Part shown: piece by piece, positions 44,537-53,694 of the stretch
Layout of the letters: each line of letters begins with the position of its first letter
Numbering within the stretch: position 1 is the stretch's first letter
Assembly (NCBI GenBank): GCA_020635175.1
Contig: JACKAH010000001.1
Coordinates: 1 to 64,000, forward strand
From: Deltaproteobacteria bacterium
GTDB lineage: Bacteria > Bdellovibrionota_C > UBA2361 > J135
Direction: 5' to 3'
DNA length: 64,000 nt
The notes under the pieces: model-generated
What the model saw: the letters and a program-made list of their open reading frames with translations, nothing else
Database searches by the model: none
Told to the model about the DNA's origin: nothing
Translations under genes and position numbers: made by a program

Positions 44537-46063
44537 TTAAGAAAATTGAAAGATATAGAAAGAATAGCCAATTCGAGCGACGGGCTTATATCTTGTAAGC
44601 CAGTCTGTCTTAAGTCCAGTCTTCTGCTCTAAAAGTTTGCCTCGAATCAAAGCATGCGTACTTATGACGTAGGTCACGCCAGATTTAGGAACAGACCACT
44701 CTAGATTTGCTAGTTTGCGATGAGAGATTCCATAGTACTCAGGGGATCCATTCCATGGGTAGAGCAGCGTGACATCAGCTTTTGGGTTAGCATCTAGATA
44801 CTGCTTTAGTCGCTTCAGATCATAACCCCAGTCTATGTTAGAATCGTCAAGATGGTTGTAGCCGTTGCTAGGACCCTCAGCAATTTCATTAAAATAAGCT
44901 AGCTGATCGGGATAGATGAAATATGTAAGCGTACAGAAGTAAACCGTAGCCATGCAAAGTAGTGCTTTCTGCAACTTAGGACGAAGTTTTACAATAGAGC
45001 TTCCCGCAAGTACAAACAGAAAGGGGTAGATAGGCAAGATATATCTAATACCCGCATTATGAGCAAAGGCGCTTGTGACCAGAAGGAAAATGAAAGCAGG
45101 CATTATCAAAAACTTTGCTTCATTGCTTTGTGGTTTCTGAAAGATGCCGCACAAAATTAGAAAAATTGTAAGCAGTGGAGTTTTGAACAAAAATGCTAGC
45201 AAAAAGTAGTGCCACCATCCGCGCCCAAATTCTCCGTTTAGATAAAAGAGATAAGATTGTTGGTGATCTGCTTGGACTTTTCTAAGCCCTTCAATATAGA
45301 GATCCAAGTTAAACGGGGTAAAGTAAAAACTTGATACGATAACAACGAGAATCAAAGCGCAGCGAGTCGCATTATGGAATCTTTTGCTTAGTGATTTCTC
45401 GTTGATAAGGATTAGCAATCCAAATGGAATTAGGAAAATTAACGCAGAAAACTTACTTAATAAAGCCAAGCTTAGGAAAATGCATGCAACATAAAAATGT
45501 GAGCTTGTCTTTTCTTGATAGAACTTCCAGAGGAAATAAAAAGAGCCGAAGCTGAAGCAGCTTAGAGCAAGATCCATTGTAACTAAGTGCGAGTGAGCGA
45601 TTATATTTGGGCTGAAAGCATAAAGCATTAGTGAAAGGAGGGCAGAGTTTTTGCCAAAGAGCTCCAGTGACAATCTATAAACAAAGAACCCTAATAGTAT
45701 GGCTAAAAGTAAAATTGGCATTCTGCTTAAAAAGAGGATCTGATCTGCATCATTTGAATATAAAAATTCAAAACCAAAATCCCACTCGTTTGGAATTGAC
45801 GATCCCCAACCTTTATTTGGAATTTTGCTCTTTAGATCGAGAAATTTGAGAGGTAGAGCGCTTAGTAATTTTACTAGAGGAGGATGCTGTTTGTTTAGCT
45901 CAATTTTTGAAGTTTCAAGATAGCTATAACCGCTAGCGATATGACTAGTTTCATCAAAAGAGGCAGAAAACTTACCGAGTGACGTGAAAACAATAGCTGT
46001 AAAACTCAGCATAAGTACGAGAAATAGAAGAGAATGTAGATTGCCAGATTTCAGCTTCGTCAT
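44537..46063 (-). CDS. PMT/ArnT-type (GT39/GT83) membrane glycosyltransferase
   Basis: 508 residues, about eleven membrane helices. First periplasmic loop has FDETSHIASGYSYL and NKQHPPLVKLLSALPL, the DE and HPPL motifs of the GT-C superfamily (PMT_2). These use polyprenyl-phosphate sugars as donors to glycosylate lipid A or proteins. The C-terminal 70 residues contain WxxxPxYYGI-like signatures (GSPEYYGISH). Acceptor and sugar unknown. It is divergent from another GT-C gene with only 24 bp between them. Confidence 0.82.
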   Translation of the reverse strand: MTKLKSGNLHSLLFLVLMLSFTAIVFTSLGKFSASFDETSHIASGYSYLETSKIELNKQHPPLVKLLSALPLKFLDLKSKIPNKGWGSSIPNEWDFGFEFLYSNDADQILFLSRMPILLLAILLGFFVYRLSLELFGKNSALLSLMLYAFSPNIIAHSHLVTMDLALSCFSFGSFYFLWKFYQEKTSSHFYVACIFLSLALLSKFSALIFLIPFGLLILINEKSLSKRFHNATRCALILVVIVSSFYFTPFNLDLYIEGLRKVQADHQQSYLFYLNGEFGRGWWHYFLLAFLFKTPLLTIFLILCGIFQKPQSNEAKFLIMPAFIFLLVTSAFAHNAGIRYILPIYPFLFVLAGSSIVKLRPKLQKALLCMATVYFCTLTYFIYPDQLAYFNEIAEGPSNGYNHLDDSNIDWGYDLKRLKQYLDANPKADVTLLYPWNGSPEYYGISHRKLANLEWSVPKSGVTYVISTHALIRGKLLEQKTGLKTDWLTRYKPVARIGYSFYIFQFS

Positions 46064-46087
46064 GATTAATATATAACGTATAGAGTT

Positions 46088-47233
46088 ATGAATACGAAGA
46101 GTGATTCTCGATACAACTCCATATTGCTGCTAATTTGCTTACTTGCTCTGGGCTATAGAGTGTACGCCTGTACTGAGGTGCCTGCAGTAACCTCTGATTT
46201 GTTTAGAAATCTGGGATGGGGTTCTCATTTTTTTGAGGACTCTTTTTCTATCTATACCAAGCGTGATTTTAGCTTCAAGCCAGAGGTTTGGTCGTTCTTT
46301 GGGAATAATCTGATCTTTTTCTATCCCCCAGTTGCTGGATTTCTGTTCTGGGTTCTCTCATTTTTTGGGGCAGGGCTTTTTTGGGCAAAATTACTTTTTA
46401 CAAGCTTCGATCTGATAGTGGCGTATCTCTTTAAAAGACATGTTTCACTTCTTGCTGCGACTTTGTACTTCGCAGCGCCAGCTTCTCTTTGGTACTCATC
46501 TCACGAAGGTCAGTTTGAATCGCTTCAGGTCTTAATGATTACTCTTATGATCTTGAGCTTTATCAATAAGCGTTGGCTATTCTCTGGCCTATTCTTTGCC
46601 TTAGGGTTGCAAGTAAAGTTATCGGTCCTCTTTGTTGTGCCCTGGTTGTTATACAAAATCATTGTTGAAAGAGAGGCAATTGTTCGATTCGTGATTGGGT
46701 TTCTCGCAGGTATCCTACCATTTTTGGGTTTTTATTTAGTGGAGCCAATGCTTTTAGTTAATCCACTCAGGCAGGGGGAACTCGCATTTAATCCATATTT
46801 TTACAATCCCTTTGAAGCATCTCGCTTTCTGTGGGTGCCTAGTTGGTTAGTTTATTCATTAGCGTTAGTCACACTTTTGATGCTGCTAGTTCCATTTGCC
46901 AGCAAAGTTAAGACAGATAACACGAAATCCTCTTGGATCTCATTATCACCTTATTATTCGTTCATCTTGTACTTAAAGTCTGCGCTCAGAGCTCAGTTTT
47001 GGTACCCACTTGTGATACCAGCATTCCTGTTTTGCATTAAAGAGAAGAAGCAGTTGGTTCATTTAATTTTAGCGCTTTATTTCTTGCTTGGAATTAGAGG
47101 AGCGCTTTTTATCTCAGGCTTTGAGTTTGGGTATAGAGAAAATCAGCAGAAGAGAGCTGTGATGCAGCAATGTTTATATAGCTGCAACATTCAAGGTGAG
47201 CTATCTAGTTTTCTGAAGAAATTGGATCTGTAG
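46088..47233 (+). CDS. GT-C type membrane mannosyltransferase-like protein
   Basis: 381 residues, about nine membrane helices. VTSDLFRNLGWG and the FSIYTKRDFSF loop provide the acidic residues of the first loop, and the segment LGLQVKLSVLFVVPWLL is typical of GT87-like enzymes (DUF2029). The 3' end overlaps the 3' end of ccmE on the other strand by 29 bases. Putative integral-membrane glycosyltransferase; no known partner. Confidence 0.65.
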   Translation: MNTKSDSRYNSILLLICLLALGYRVYACTEVPAVTSDLFRNLGWGSHFFEDSFSIYTKRDFSFKPEVWSFFGNNLIFFYPPVAGFLFWVLSFFGAGLFWAKLLFTSFDLIVAYLFKRHVSLLAATLYFAAPASLWYSSHEGQFESLQVLMITLMILSFINKRWLFSGLFFALGLQVKLSVLFVVPWLLYKIIVEREAIVRFVIGFLAGILPFLGFYLVEPMLLVNPLRQGELAFNPYFYNPFEASRFLWVPSWLVYSLALVTLLMLLVPFASKVKTDNTKSSWISLSPYYSFILYLKSALRAQFWYPLVIPAFLFCIKEKKQLVHLILALYFLLGIRGALFISGFEFGYRENQQKRAVMQQCLYSCNIQGELSSFLKKLDL

Positions 47234-47642
47234 GTCCTTCAGGAGGTTCGTATTTTGATGGGCATTGAGTAAGCAAGCTTGAGGCCTGCAAAACGCCAGA
47301 TTTAAGTTCTCCATCTATAATTACATCTCTTCCGCCTGCGAACATGTCAGGCTTTAATCCGTGATAAACGACGGGGATGCTTTTTGAATGATCTATTTCA
47401 GTTTCATTACTTCCAGGCTCAAGTATTCTGAATTCGAGTACTATCTTCGGCTCAGTTTCGTATTTGATTTCAGATTTAGACACTCGACCACCAACTCTAA
47501 TTCTGGTCAGATCGTGATCAATATGAGCTAATAGTTCATCTGGTGTATAAACCTTGGCTGCATTTGCTTGGGTTGCTTGAAAGACTAGAAGTCCCGCTAC
47601 TAAGATAGAAGCAATCAGAATGCTTAAAAATGTCTTGTTCAT
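47205..47642 (-). CDS. ccmE: heme chaperone CcmE, Cys-type variant
   Basis: 145 residues with an N-terminal membrane anchor and the CcmE OB-fold (RVGGRVSKSEIKYE, VVYHGLKPDMFAGGRDVIIDGEL). Near the C-terminus the heme-binding motif is LTQCPSKYEPPEG: Cys-x3-Tyr instead of the usual HxxxY. The Cys variant is known from Desulfovibrio and some archaea whose Ccm systems lack CcmH. It lies 5 bases after the LytM-like gene, away from the other ccm genes. Confidence 0.93.
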   Translation of the reverse strand: MNKTFLSILIASILVAGLLVFQATQANAAKVYTPDELLAHIDHDLTRIRVGGRVSKSEIKYETEPKIVLEFRILEPGSNETEIDHSKSIPVVYHGLKPDMFAGGRDVIIDGELKSGVLQASSLLTQCPSKYEPPEGPTDPISSEN

Positions 47643-47647
47643 ATCTA

Positions 47648-49078
47648 CTATTGTAAGGGTTGTATCTCAGTTACGCCAGTTAAGCGTTTAACCTCTTTAA
47701 CTTTGTCCTCGATATGCGCTTCAACCCAGACGTCATCCCACCATTCTAGAGGGTTAACCGGTACGCCTTGAATCCTAATTTCATAGTAGACACTTGGTTT
47801 AAGGGCTAGGCCGCTGTCACCGACAGAGCCGATAACTGAGCCTCTTTCAACTAAATCTCCGACGTTGACCCTCATCTCATCTAGCTGTGAATATATCGTT
47901 GCTATGCCAATCCCGTGATCCAAGATAACTGTCCTACCATATGCTCCAAGCTCATCAGCAAAGAGTACTTCCCCATTGTTAGCTGCCTCAACCGGAGTGC
48001 CACGTATATTTGCAATGCTAAAACCATAGCTAATGCCTGATGCGACCTCTTTTTCCTGATAAATATAACTAGCTCTCTCTCCAAAACGTAACTCAGGAGA
48101 ACCTTTTGGAAGCACAAAAGATTGTCCCCATTGTTTCTCTTTTGGTATGTCTCGCTGTAGCAATTCGGTTATGAAATCAGAGTTTGCTTTTCTAACAGTG
48201 TTAAAGACATAACTAAAGGCGTTACTGTCGGTAGAACTAAAATCAGTAGGCTCTTCACCGATTGAGCTTTGATACTTAGAAGCAATTTCAATTGCTGAAG
48301 TTTGGACAAGATCGTCTCCAACTTCGAGCGTGACATCTTTGTAATTCCTTGCTCGGATTTTATTATAAAAAGATCCTATCTTTTCATTTCCAACTTTATC
48401 GATTGCAAATGCATTGACATTGATAGTCTCATGTCGTTGCCTTATGTCAGCCGCATAAAGCGCTCCAAATACATTGCTTGCTCTAAAAGTTGGGTCTAAA
48501 TATTGAATTGGAAACCCAGCAAAAATCTGACTACTCGACCTAACTCCTGTTAATACAAGATTTTCGTCATCAGCTTGATAGATGATTAGTTGGGAACCCC
48601 CATGATAGGCATTGTGTTGTGTAGTTAAGATGCGAAGCTTTGGTCTGTGATAATCTACAGGTAGGCTGAAACGTTTCGTGTCTCCATTTGACCAAAAACT
48701 CTTATCAAAGACCTTGACTTCAATTGTTACCTCACCCTCCTCAAGACCACTTTCTGGACCTTGGAATGGCAAGCGGATCTTTTCAAGCTTTGTGCCCTGA
48801 AATGATTTTCTGTAAAGTTCCTGAGTAATACGGCCCTGTTCAGTTCTAACAATTACTTCATCTAATCCGGTGCCCTGATCGCTAAGCTCTATATTGATTT
48901 CAACTGGTGCAAGCCCTAGCCCTTTTACCTGATCAAGGTTTAGTATCCGTATTTTTGGTGCAAAGTTTTCGAGTACAGTTTTAGATAACTCTTTCCAGCC
49001 GTAGTATCCCCCAACGCCTACTAAAGCTAAGATAATTATCAATACAACAAATATTGACCCCGTGCTGTCCTTTTTCAT
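47648..49078 (-). CDS. membrane-anchored LytM (M23) protein, catalytically degenerate
   Basis: 476 residues. One N-terminal membrane helix (9-26), two Ig-like periplasmic regions (~40-250), then an M23 domain (~350-450). The fold signature is retained (GTPVEAANNGEVLFADELGAYGRTVILDHGIGIATIYSQLDEM, GDSGLALKPSVYYEIRIQG) but the zinc ligands are lost: the first His/Asp positions are occupied by Gly/Asn-type residues, and the HxH is SVYY. Such inactive LytM proteins (EnvC, NlpD) activate amidases. It overlaps the sigma factor gene by 4 bases and precedes ccmE. Its activity should therefore be regulatory. Confidence 0.8.
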   Translation of the reverse strand: MKKDSTGSIFVVLIIILALVGVGGYYGWKELSKTVLENFAPKIRILNLDQVKGLGLAPVEINIELSDQGTGLDEVIVRTEQGRITQELYRKSFQGTKLEKIRLPFQGPESGLEEGEVTIEVKVFDKSFWSNGDTKRFSLPVDYHRPKLRILTTQHNAYHGGSQLIIYQADDENLVLTGVRSSSQIFAGFPIQYLDPTFRASNVFGALYAADIRQRHETINVNAFAIDKVGNEKIGSFYNKIRARNYKDVTLEVGDDLVQTSAIEIASKYQSSIGEEPTDFSSTDSNAFSYVFNTVRKANSDFITELLQRDIPKEKQWGQSFVLPKGSPELRFGERASYIYQEKEVASGISYGFSIANIRGTPVEAANNGEVLFADELGAYGRTVILDHGIGIATIYSQLDEMRVNVGDLVERGSVIGSVGDSGLALKPSVYYEIRIQGVPVNPLEWWDDVWVEAHIEDKVKEVKRLTGVTEIQPLQ

Positions 49079-50136
49079 ATCGCTTCCATCTCTATATCTA
49101 GAAACTCATCCCCGAGAGTTTCTCGCATATAGTCTTTTAACTTCTCTTTTATCTTGTTTTCAATTTGTCGAACTCTTTCCTTGCTTAAGGAGAATTGGTC
49201 AGCAAGATCCTGTAAGGTAGCCTTATTCTCTGCAAGCATTCTTTGCTCAAAAACTACTACTTCCTTTTCATCAAGTACAGCTTTGAACGAATCTAGTGCT
49301 TCTTGAATTTTCTCGTTGATCTGCTGTTGTGCAACTAGTTGTTCAGCATTAGGTGCTCTATCAGGCAACAGGGAATGCATTGTTGCAGTACTATCCTCTG
49401 AAACTGGAGCATCAACACTCATATCAGGTGCAGATAAGCGCTGCTGCATCTCAATAACATCTTTCTCTTTTACATTGAGGTTCGAAGCTAAAAGTTTGGT
49501 AGTTGGAACAAATCCTTCTTTCTCAAGCCTCTCCTTTTCTTTCTCAAGGTTAAAGAATAATTTCCTCTGAGCTTGAGTAGTTCCAATCTTAACTAACCTC
49601 CAGTTAGCTATGATATAGCGTATGATGTAGGCCTTAACCCACCAAGAAGCATATGAGGGAAAACGAACTTCTCTATAAGGATCAAAGTTCTTAACGGCGT
49701 CCATTAGACCAATGTTGCCCTCTTGAATTAAATCAAGAACACTCCTGGCAGCTTTCTGATATTTTCTGGCAATAGCCACTACAATATAGAGGTTGCTTAC
49801 TATCAACTTGTAGGCTGCATCCAGATCGCCTGTCTTGATATATTTAATCGCGAGTGCTTTTTCTTCTTCTTTCGACAAACGGGGATGCTGTCTGATCTCT
49901 GAAAGGTAGGCTCTAAGAGGATCGTATGGAACGACACCTCCCGGTTTTTCAGCACTCTTTCTCTTCGAGGCTTTCGTAGGGGGTTTATCTGAATCATCGC
50001 TTTCGAGTTCGATGTCTTCGAGTTCAACCCCAACTTCCTCCTGCTCTTCGGCTGGCAGGATCTCAACATCAAGGTCCTTATTTGCAGCCTTGGTTGATTT
50101 AGATTTGGATGTTCGAGGTTTTCTTATTTTTTTCAA
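49075..50136 (-). CDS. rpoH: RNA polymerase sigma-70 family factor, RpoH-like
   Basis: 353 residues. Regions 2.1-2.4 (DLIQEGNIGLMDAVKNFDPYREVRFPSYASWWVKAYIIRYI) and 4 (LQDLADQFSLSKERVRQIENKIKEKL) are clear. The nine-residue RpoH box QRKLFFNLE is present right after region 2, which points to the heat-shock sigma-32 group. The N-terminus has an extra ~80 residues, Lys/Glu/Asp-rich, not found in E. coli RpoH. First gene of an operon with the LytM-like protein and ccmE. Divergent from pilB with 214 bp between. Confidence 0.88.
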   Translation of the reverse strand: MKKIRKPRTSKSKSTKAANKDLDVEILPAEEQEEVGVELEDIELESDDSDKPPTKASKRKSAEKPGGVVPYDPLRAYLSEIRQHPRLSKEEEKALAIKYIKTGDLDAAYKLIVSNLYIVVAIARKYQKAARSVLDLIQEGNIGLMDAVKNFDPYREVRFPSYASWWVKAYIIRYIIANWRLVKIGTTQAQRKLFFNLEKEKERLEKEGFVPTTKLLASNLNVKEKDVIEMQQRLSAPDMSVDAPVSEDSTATMHSLLPDRAPNAEQLVAQQQINEKIQEALDSFKAVLDEKEVVVFEQRMLAENKATLQDLADQFSLSKERVRQIENKIKEKLKDYMRETLGDEFLDIEMEAI

Positions 50137-50350
50137 GGGGTTACGACGCTTAAACAGCGTAATCTTAACAGTCTCTTTAGAGCTCGAAGTATATCAAGCC
50201 TAGTCAGAAGCGCAATGTTTCTAGGAATTTGGCAGAAAATCGCCGTTTAAGATCGGAGCAGAAAATGTCGATTATGAATAAGGGATCCTGCCTTTCGAGC
50301 AGGTTAAGGGTGCTTCTAAAGCCAAGTATTAGCATAGGGGAAATCTATTC

Positions 50351-52036
50351 GTGAATTCGCAACTAGGACCCATACTGGTTGAAAAGGGATTACTAACTGA
50401 CGAGCAGCTTTTAAATGCTCAACAGGAGTGCGAACTCTCAGGACGACTTCTACCTACCTGTATCGTAGAGATAGGGATGCTCTCAGAGAAGATCCTCTAT
50501 GAAACTCTTTGCCAGCACTTCAATATTCCTTATGAAGATATTCGTGGTCAAAGTATAGACGAAACTGCGTTAAAGATAATTCCTCATGAATTAGCAGTTA
50601 AGCACTCTGTGCTCCCACTTAAGCTTGATGGAGATAAGCTTAAGCTAGCAGTAGCAGATCCATCAGATACAAATGGCCTAAACGAGCTTAAGTTCATTGC
50701 AAATTGTAATTTAGATATAGTCCTAACCTCAGAGTTATCGATCCGACTTGGTCAAGAGCGGATGTATAACAAAGCTGTTCATTATGGACGCATCATTGAC
50801 AGCATTAAAGTTGAAGCGCTCAAAGAAGAAGCTGAAGCTAAGCAAAAGCCTCCAAAAATAGAGAAAGCGGAAGACGCGCCGATTATTCAGTTAGCAGATG
50901 CGATACTTTCTGATGCAATTCGCAAAAATGCTTCGGATATTCATATTGAACCATACGAGAACTTTTTTAGGGTCAGATTTCGTATCGATGGTGTTTTGCA
51001 TGAGATAATGCGTCCCCCTCCAAAATTGAAAAGTGCCCTTATCTCTCGAATAAAAGTAATGGCGAGCCTCGACGTTGCAGAGCGTCGACTTCCTCAGGAT
51101 GGAAGAATTAAGATCCATCTCAGCAGCGGAGTCTCAATGGACTTTCGTGTAAACGTTATACCAACCCTCTTTGGAGAAAAGATGGTTCTGCGTTTGCTTG
51201 ATAAATCTAACTTGCAGCTGGATATGACAAAGCTTGGGTTTGAAGCAGAACAGCTTGCAGATTTCGTTGATTCAATCACAAAAACTTATGGAATGGTTTT
51301 AGTTACAGGTCCAACAGGTTCAGGTAAAACCACCACGCTTTACTCTGCTCTAAGTGAGTTGAACAAAGTCGCGGTGAACGTATTTACAGCGGAAGATCCT
51401 GTCGAATTTAACTTGCCAGGGATAAATCAGGTTCAGGTCCATGAGGATATAGGTTTTGATTTTACTGCAGCTCTAAGAGCATTCTTACGTCAGGATCCAG
51501 ACGTAATCATGGTCGGTGAGATTCGTGATACTGCTACTGCCGAAATTGCGATCAAGGCATCTTTAACTGGTCACTTGGTGCTTTCAACGCTTCATACAAA
51601 CGATGCACCTTCAACGATTGGGCGTCTATTAAACATGGGTGTAGAACCGTTTTTGGTCGCTTCTTCAATTAATTTGATTTTGGCACAACGTTTAGCGCGA
51701 AAAAATTGCTCACATTGCAGAAAGGAGGTTGTCCTTCCTGCTGAAGTCCTAGAAGATCTTAATATCACCCAAGAAGAAGCCTTTGAATGTATGTTTCAGA
51801 AGGGCCAAGGCTGCTTAAAGTGCGGAAACACAGGGTACTCTGGTCGGATAGCGATTTATGAAGTTATGCCGATGTATGAAGAGATTCGCGAAATGGTGTT
51901 ACAAAGAGCTTCCGCAACAGAAATAAAGCAAAGAGCTAGCCAACTTGGGATGTTAACCTTACGTGCTTCTGCGGTGAATAGATTGAAGCAAGGGGTAACT
52001 TCACTTGAGGAGGTCTATCGAGTTACCGATAGCTAA
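50351..52036 (+). CDS. pilB: type IV pilus extension ATPase PilB
   Basis: 561 residues. N-terminal T2SSE_N domain (LGPILVEKGLLTDEQLLNAQQ), ATPase domain with Walker A GPTGSGKTTT (~320), Asp box, Walker B LRQDPDVIMVGEIRD and His box LSTLHTNDA, and a Cys tetrad for zinc (CSHC ~453, CLKC ~487). This hexameric motor polymerises the pilus. Start is GTG, with AGGGG 9 bases upstream. Directly followed by pilC at 42 bp. Confidence 0.96.
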   Translation: MNSQLGPILVEKGLLTDEQLLNAQQECELSGRLLPTCIVEIGMLSEKILYETLCQHFNIPYEDIRGQSIDETALKIIPHELAVKHSVLPLKLDGDKLKLAVADPSDTNGLNELKFIANCNLDIVLTSELSIRLGQERMYNKAVHYGRIIDSIKVEALKEEAEAKQKPPKIEKAEDAPIIQLADAILSDAIRKNASDIHIEPYENFFRVRFRIDGVLHEIMRPPPKLKSALISRIKVMASLDVAERRLPQDGRIKIHLSSGVSMDFRVNVIPTLFGEKMVLRLLDKSNLQLDMTKLGFEAEQLADFVDSITKTYGMVLVTGPTGSGKTTTLYSALSELNKVAVNVFTAEDPVEFNLPGINQVQVHEDIGFDFTAALRAFLRQDPDVIMVGEIRDTATAEIAIKASLTGHLVLSTLHTNDAPSTIGRLLNMGVEPFLVASSINLILAQRLARKNCSHCRKEVVLPAEVLEDLNITQEEAFECMFQKGQGCLKCGNTGYSGRIAIYEVMPMYEEIREMVLQRASATEIKQRASQLGMLTLRASAVNRLKQGVTSLEEVYRVTDS

Positions 52037-52078
52037 TAGTGAAGAAGACAGTCGCGTGAAAAAAGGAGAAATGATTCC

Positions 52079-53299
52079 ATGCCTATATATGTCTGGGAAG
52101 GTAAGGATGCTTCCGGCAAAAAACTAAAAGGCGAGATAGAGGCTAGAGATTCGCGCTCAGTATTCAACGCGCTCAAATCACAAAGAATTACTCCAATCCC
52201 CTCAAAGATTAAAGAAAAAGGAACGGGCTTAGATAAAGAGCTGAAAGTTCCTGGTCTTGGACCTCAAGTTAAAGCCAAAGATATAGTAGTTTTTACACGT
52301 CAATTCTCAACGATGATTGACTCAGGACTTCCTATTGTACAGGCACTCGATATTCTAACTCGCCAGGCCGAGAATAAAGAATTTAGAAATATTCTCTCAG
52401 GAGTAAAGGAGACAGTCGAAACTGGGGGAACCTTATCCGATGGTATGGCTCAGTATCCTAAGATTTTTGATGAGTTGTACGTGAATCTAATTGCAGCTGG
52501 TGAAAGTAGTGGTGCGCTTGATACGATTTTAGAGCGTTTAGCGGCCCATATGGAGAAAAGTATCAAGCTTCAACGTGAAGTTAAGACCGCAATGATTTAT
52601 CCTGCAGTGGTCGTTTCAACTGCTGTTGTTGTGACGGCTGTGCTTTTAATCTTTGTAATTCCTACATTTGCTGAGATGTTCGCTGACTTTGGTCAGGCCC
52701 TACCATTGCCTACTCAGATTGTTATTAATATTTCAAATTTCCTCGTAAATAACTGGTTCGTCATTTTTGGCTCTGCTGCTACTATAATTGCCTTAACTGT
52801 ACGGTTTTTAGGAACAGACAGAGGAAAAGAGGTCTTTCACCCAATCTTTCTAAAGCTTCCGATCTTTGGAGAACTTATTAAAAAGGTCTGCGTTGCTCGT
52901 TTCTCTCGTACGCTAGGAACTATGATTAGCTCAGGAGTGCCCCTGTTAGAAGCTCTTCAGATATGTGCTAAGACTTCAGGTAATAAGGTCGTTGAAAGAG
53001 ATGTGATGCGAGCTCGTGTTGGTATCTCAGAAGGTAAATCAATTGTAGACCCACTTGAGGATTCAGATGTTTTCCCAACCATGGTTACACAGATGATAGC
53101 CGTTGGTGAGCAAACAGGTGCTCTTGATAATATGCTTGGCAAGATTGCAGACTTCTACGAAGACGAAGTTGATACAGCTGTTAGTGGTCTTAAGCAGTTA
53201 ATCGAACCTGTGATCATTGTAGTCTTAGGTGTGGTCGTAGGTGGTATCATCGTTGCGATGTACCTTCCGATCTTCAAACTTGGATCTATTGTTGGATAG
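52079..53299 (+). CDS. pilC: type IV pilus inner-membrane platform protein PilC
   Basis: 406 residues. Two GspF domains (residues ~70-195 and ~275-395) with FTRQFSTMIDSGLPIVQALDIL and FSRTLGTMISSGVPLLEALQI, and three membrane helices. It links the PilB motor to the growing pilus. AAGGAG ribosome-binding sequence at 52063-52068, 10 bases before the ATG. Ends at the terminator region before pilA. Confidence 0.96.
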   Translation: MPIYVWEGKDASGKKLKGEIEARDSRSVFNALKSQRITPIPSKIKEKGTGLDKELKVPGLGPQVKAKDIVVFTRQFSTMIDSGLPIVQALDILTRQAENKEFRNILSGVKETVETGGTLSDGMAQYPKIFDELYVNLIAAGESSGALDTILERLAAHMEKSIKLQREVKTAMIYPAVVVSTAVVVTAVLLIFVIPTFAEMFADFGQALPLPTQIVINISNFLVNNWFVIFGSAATIIALTVRFLGTDRGKEVFHPIFLKLPIFGELIKKVCVARFSRTLGTMISSGVPLLEALQICAKTSGNKVVERDVMRARVGISEGKSIVDPLEDSDVFPTMVTQMIAVGEQTGALDNMLGKIADFYEDEVDTAVSGLKQLIEPVIIVVLGVVVGGIIVAMYLPIFKLGSIVG

Positions 53300-53523
53300 G
53301 AAGGCTAGTTCTAGTTCGTAAACTGACTAGCACTTACTGGTAGGAAAAATTTCTAAAACTTCTATTCGATTCTACGCATCCTATCTGGGATCGCAGGAGT
53401 CTCTGTAGGCTATGCATTATTTGCGTAGAGTGGATAACAGATTACATAAACATCTGTATTTACTTTAAAAAACCGCACTGATTGAAAAAAGTCGATTTTT
53501 TAACTCACCGAAACAACTGGATT

Positions 53524-53548
53524 AGTTTAGAAAGCTAAACTTTTTTTT
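53524..53548 (+). terminator. intrinsic terminator of the pilBC operon
   Basis: Perfect 7 bp stem AGTTTAG and CTAAACT with a 4-base loop, followed immediately by a run of eight T. It ends 3 bases before the pilA promoter and so separates pilBC transcription from pilA. Confidence 0.75.
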
Positions 53549-53550
53549 CA

Positions 53551-53566
53551 TGGTATCCGATTTGCT
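53551..53566 (+). promoter_or_regulatory. sigma-54 promoter of pilA
   Basis: TGGTAT-N5-TTGCT matches the sigma-54 consensus TGGCAC-N5-TTGCW with correct spacing between the -24 GG and the -12 GC. The expected start of transcription is near 53577, giving a leader of about 118 bases. Sigma-54 control of pilA through PilR is well established in other bacteria; an NtrC-type regulator lies at 32.8 kb. Confidence 0.7.
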
Positions 53567-53694
53567 ACTTAGGAAGCTAATTGGAGCTTTTTTTAGAGGC
53601 GCCATGTTTCTGAAGCTCGTAAAGACGATTCTGTTTTTAAGAGTGCTACAGAACGGGAACCTCAAGGTTAACAAACTACAGTGAGGGAGTTATT

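Larger units (their letters stand above)
53300..53694. other. 395 bp intergenic region between pilC and pilA
   Basis: No gene. In order it holds a hairpin right after pilC (GCTAGT...ACTAGC, 53304-53331), a 190 bp stretch with a weaker hairpin (CTATGC...GCGTAG, 53411-53435 area), an intrinsic terminator (53524-53548), a sigma-54 promoter (53551-53566) and a ~118 nt pilA leader that begins with a hairpin AAGCT/AGCTT followed by T7. Confidence 0.75.

Noticed and set aside
50225..50245. sigma-54 promoter in the rpoH-pilB gap (TTGGCAGAAAATCGCC)
   Set aside because: The -12 element is CGCC rather than TTGC, so spacing and sequence fail.
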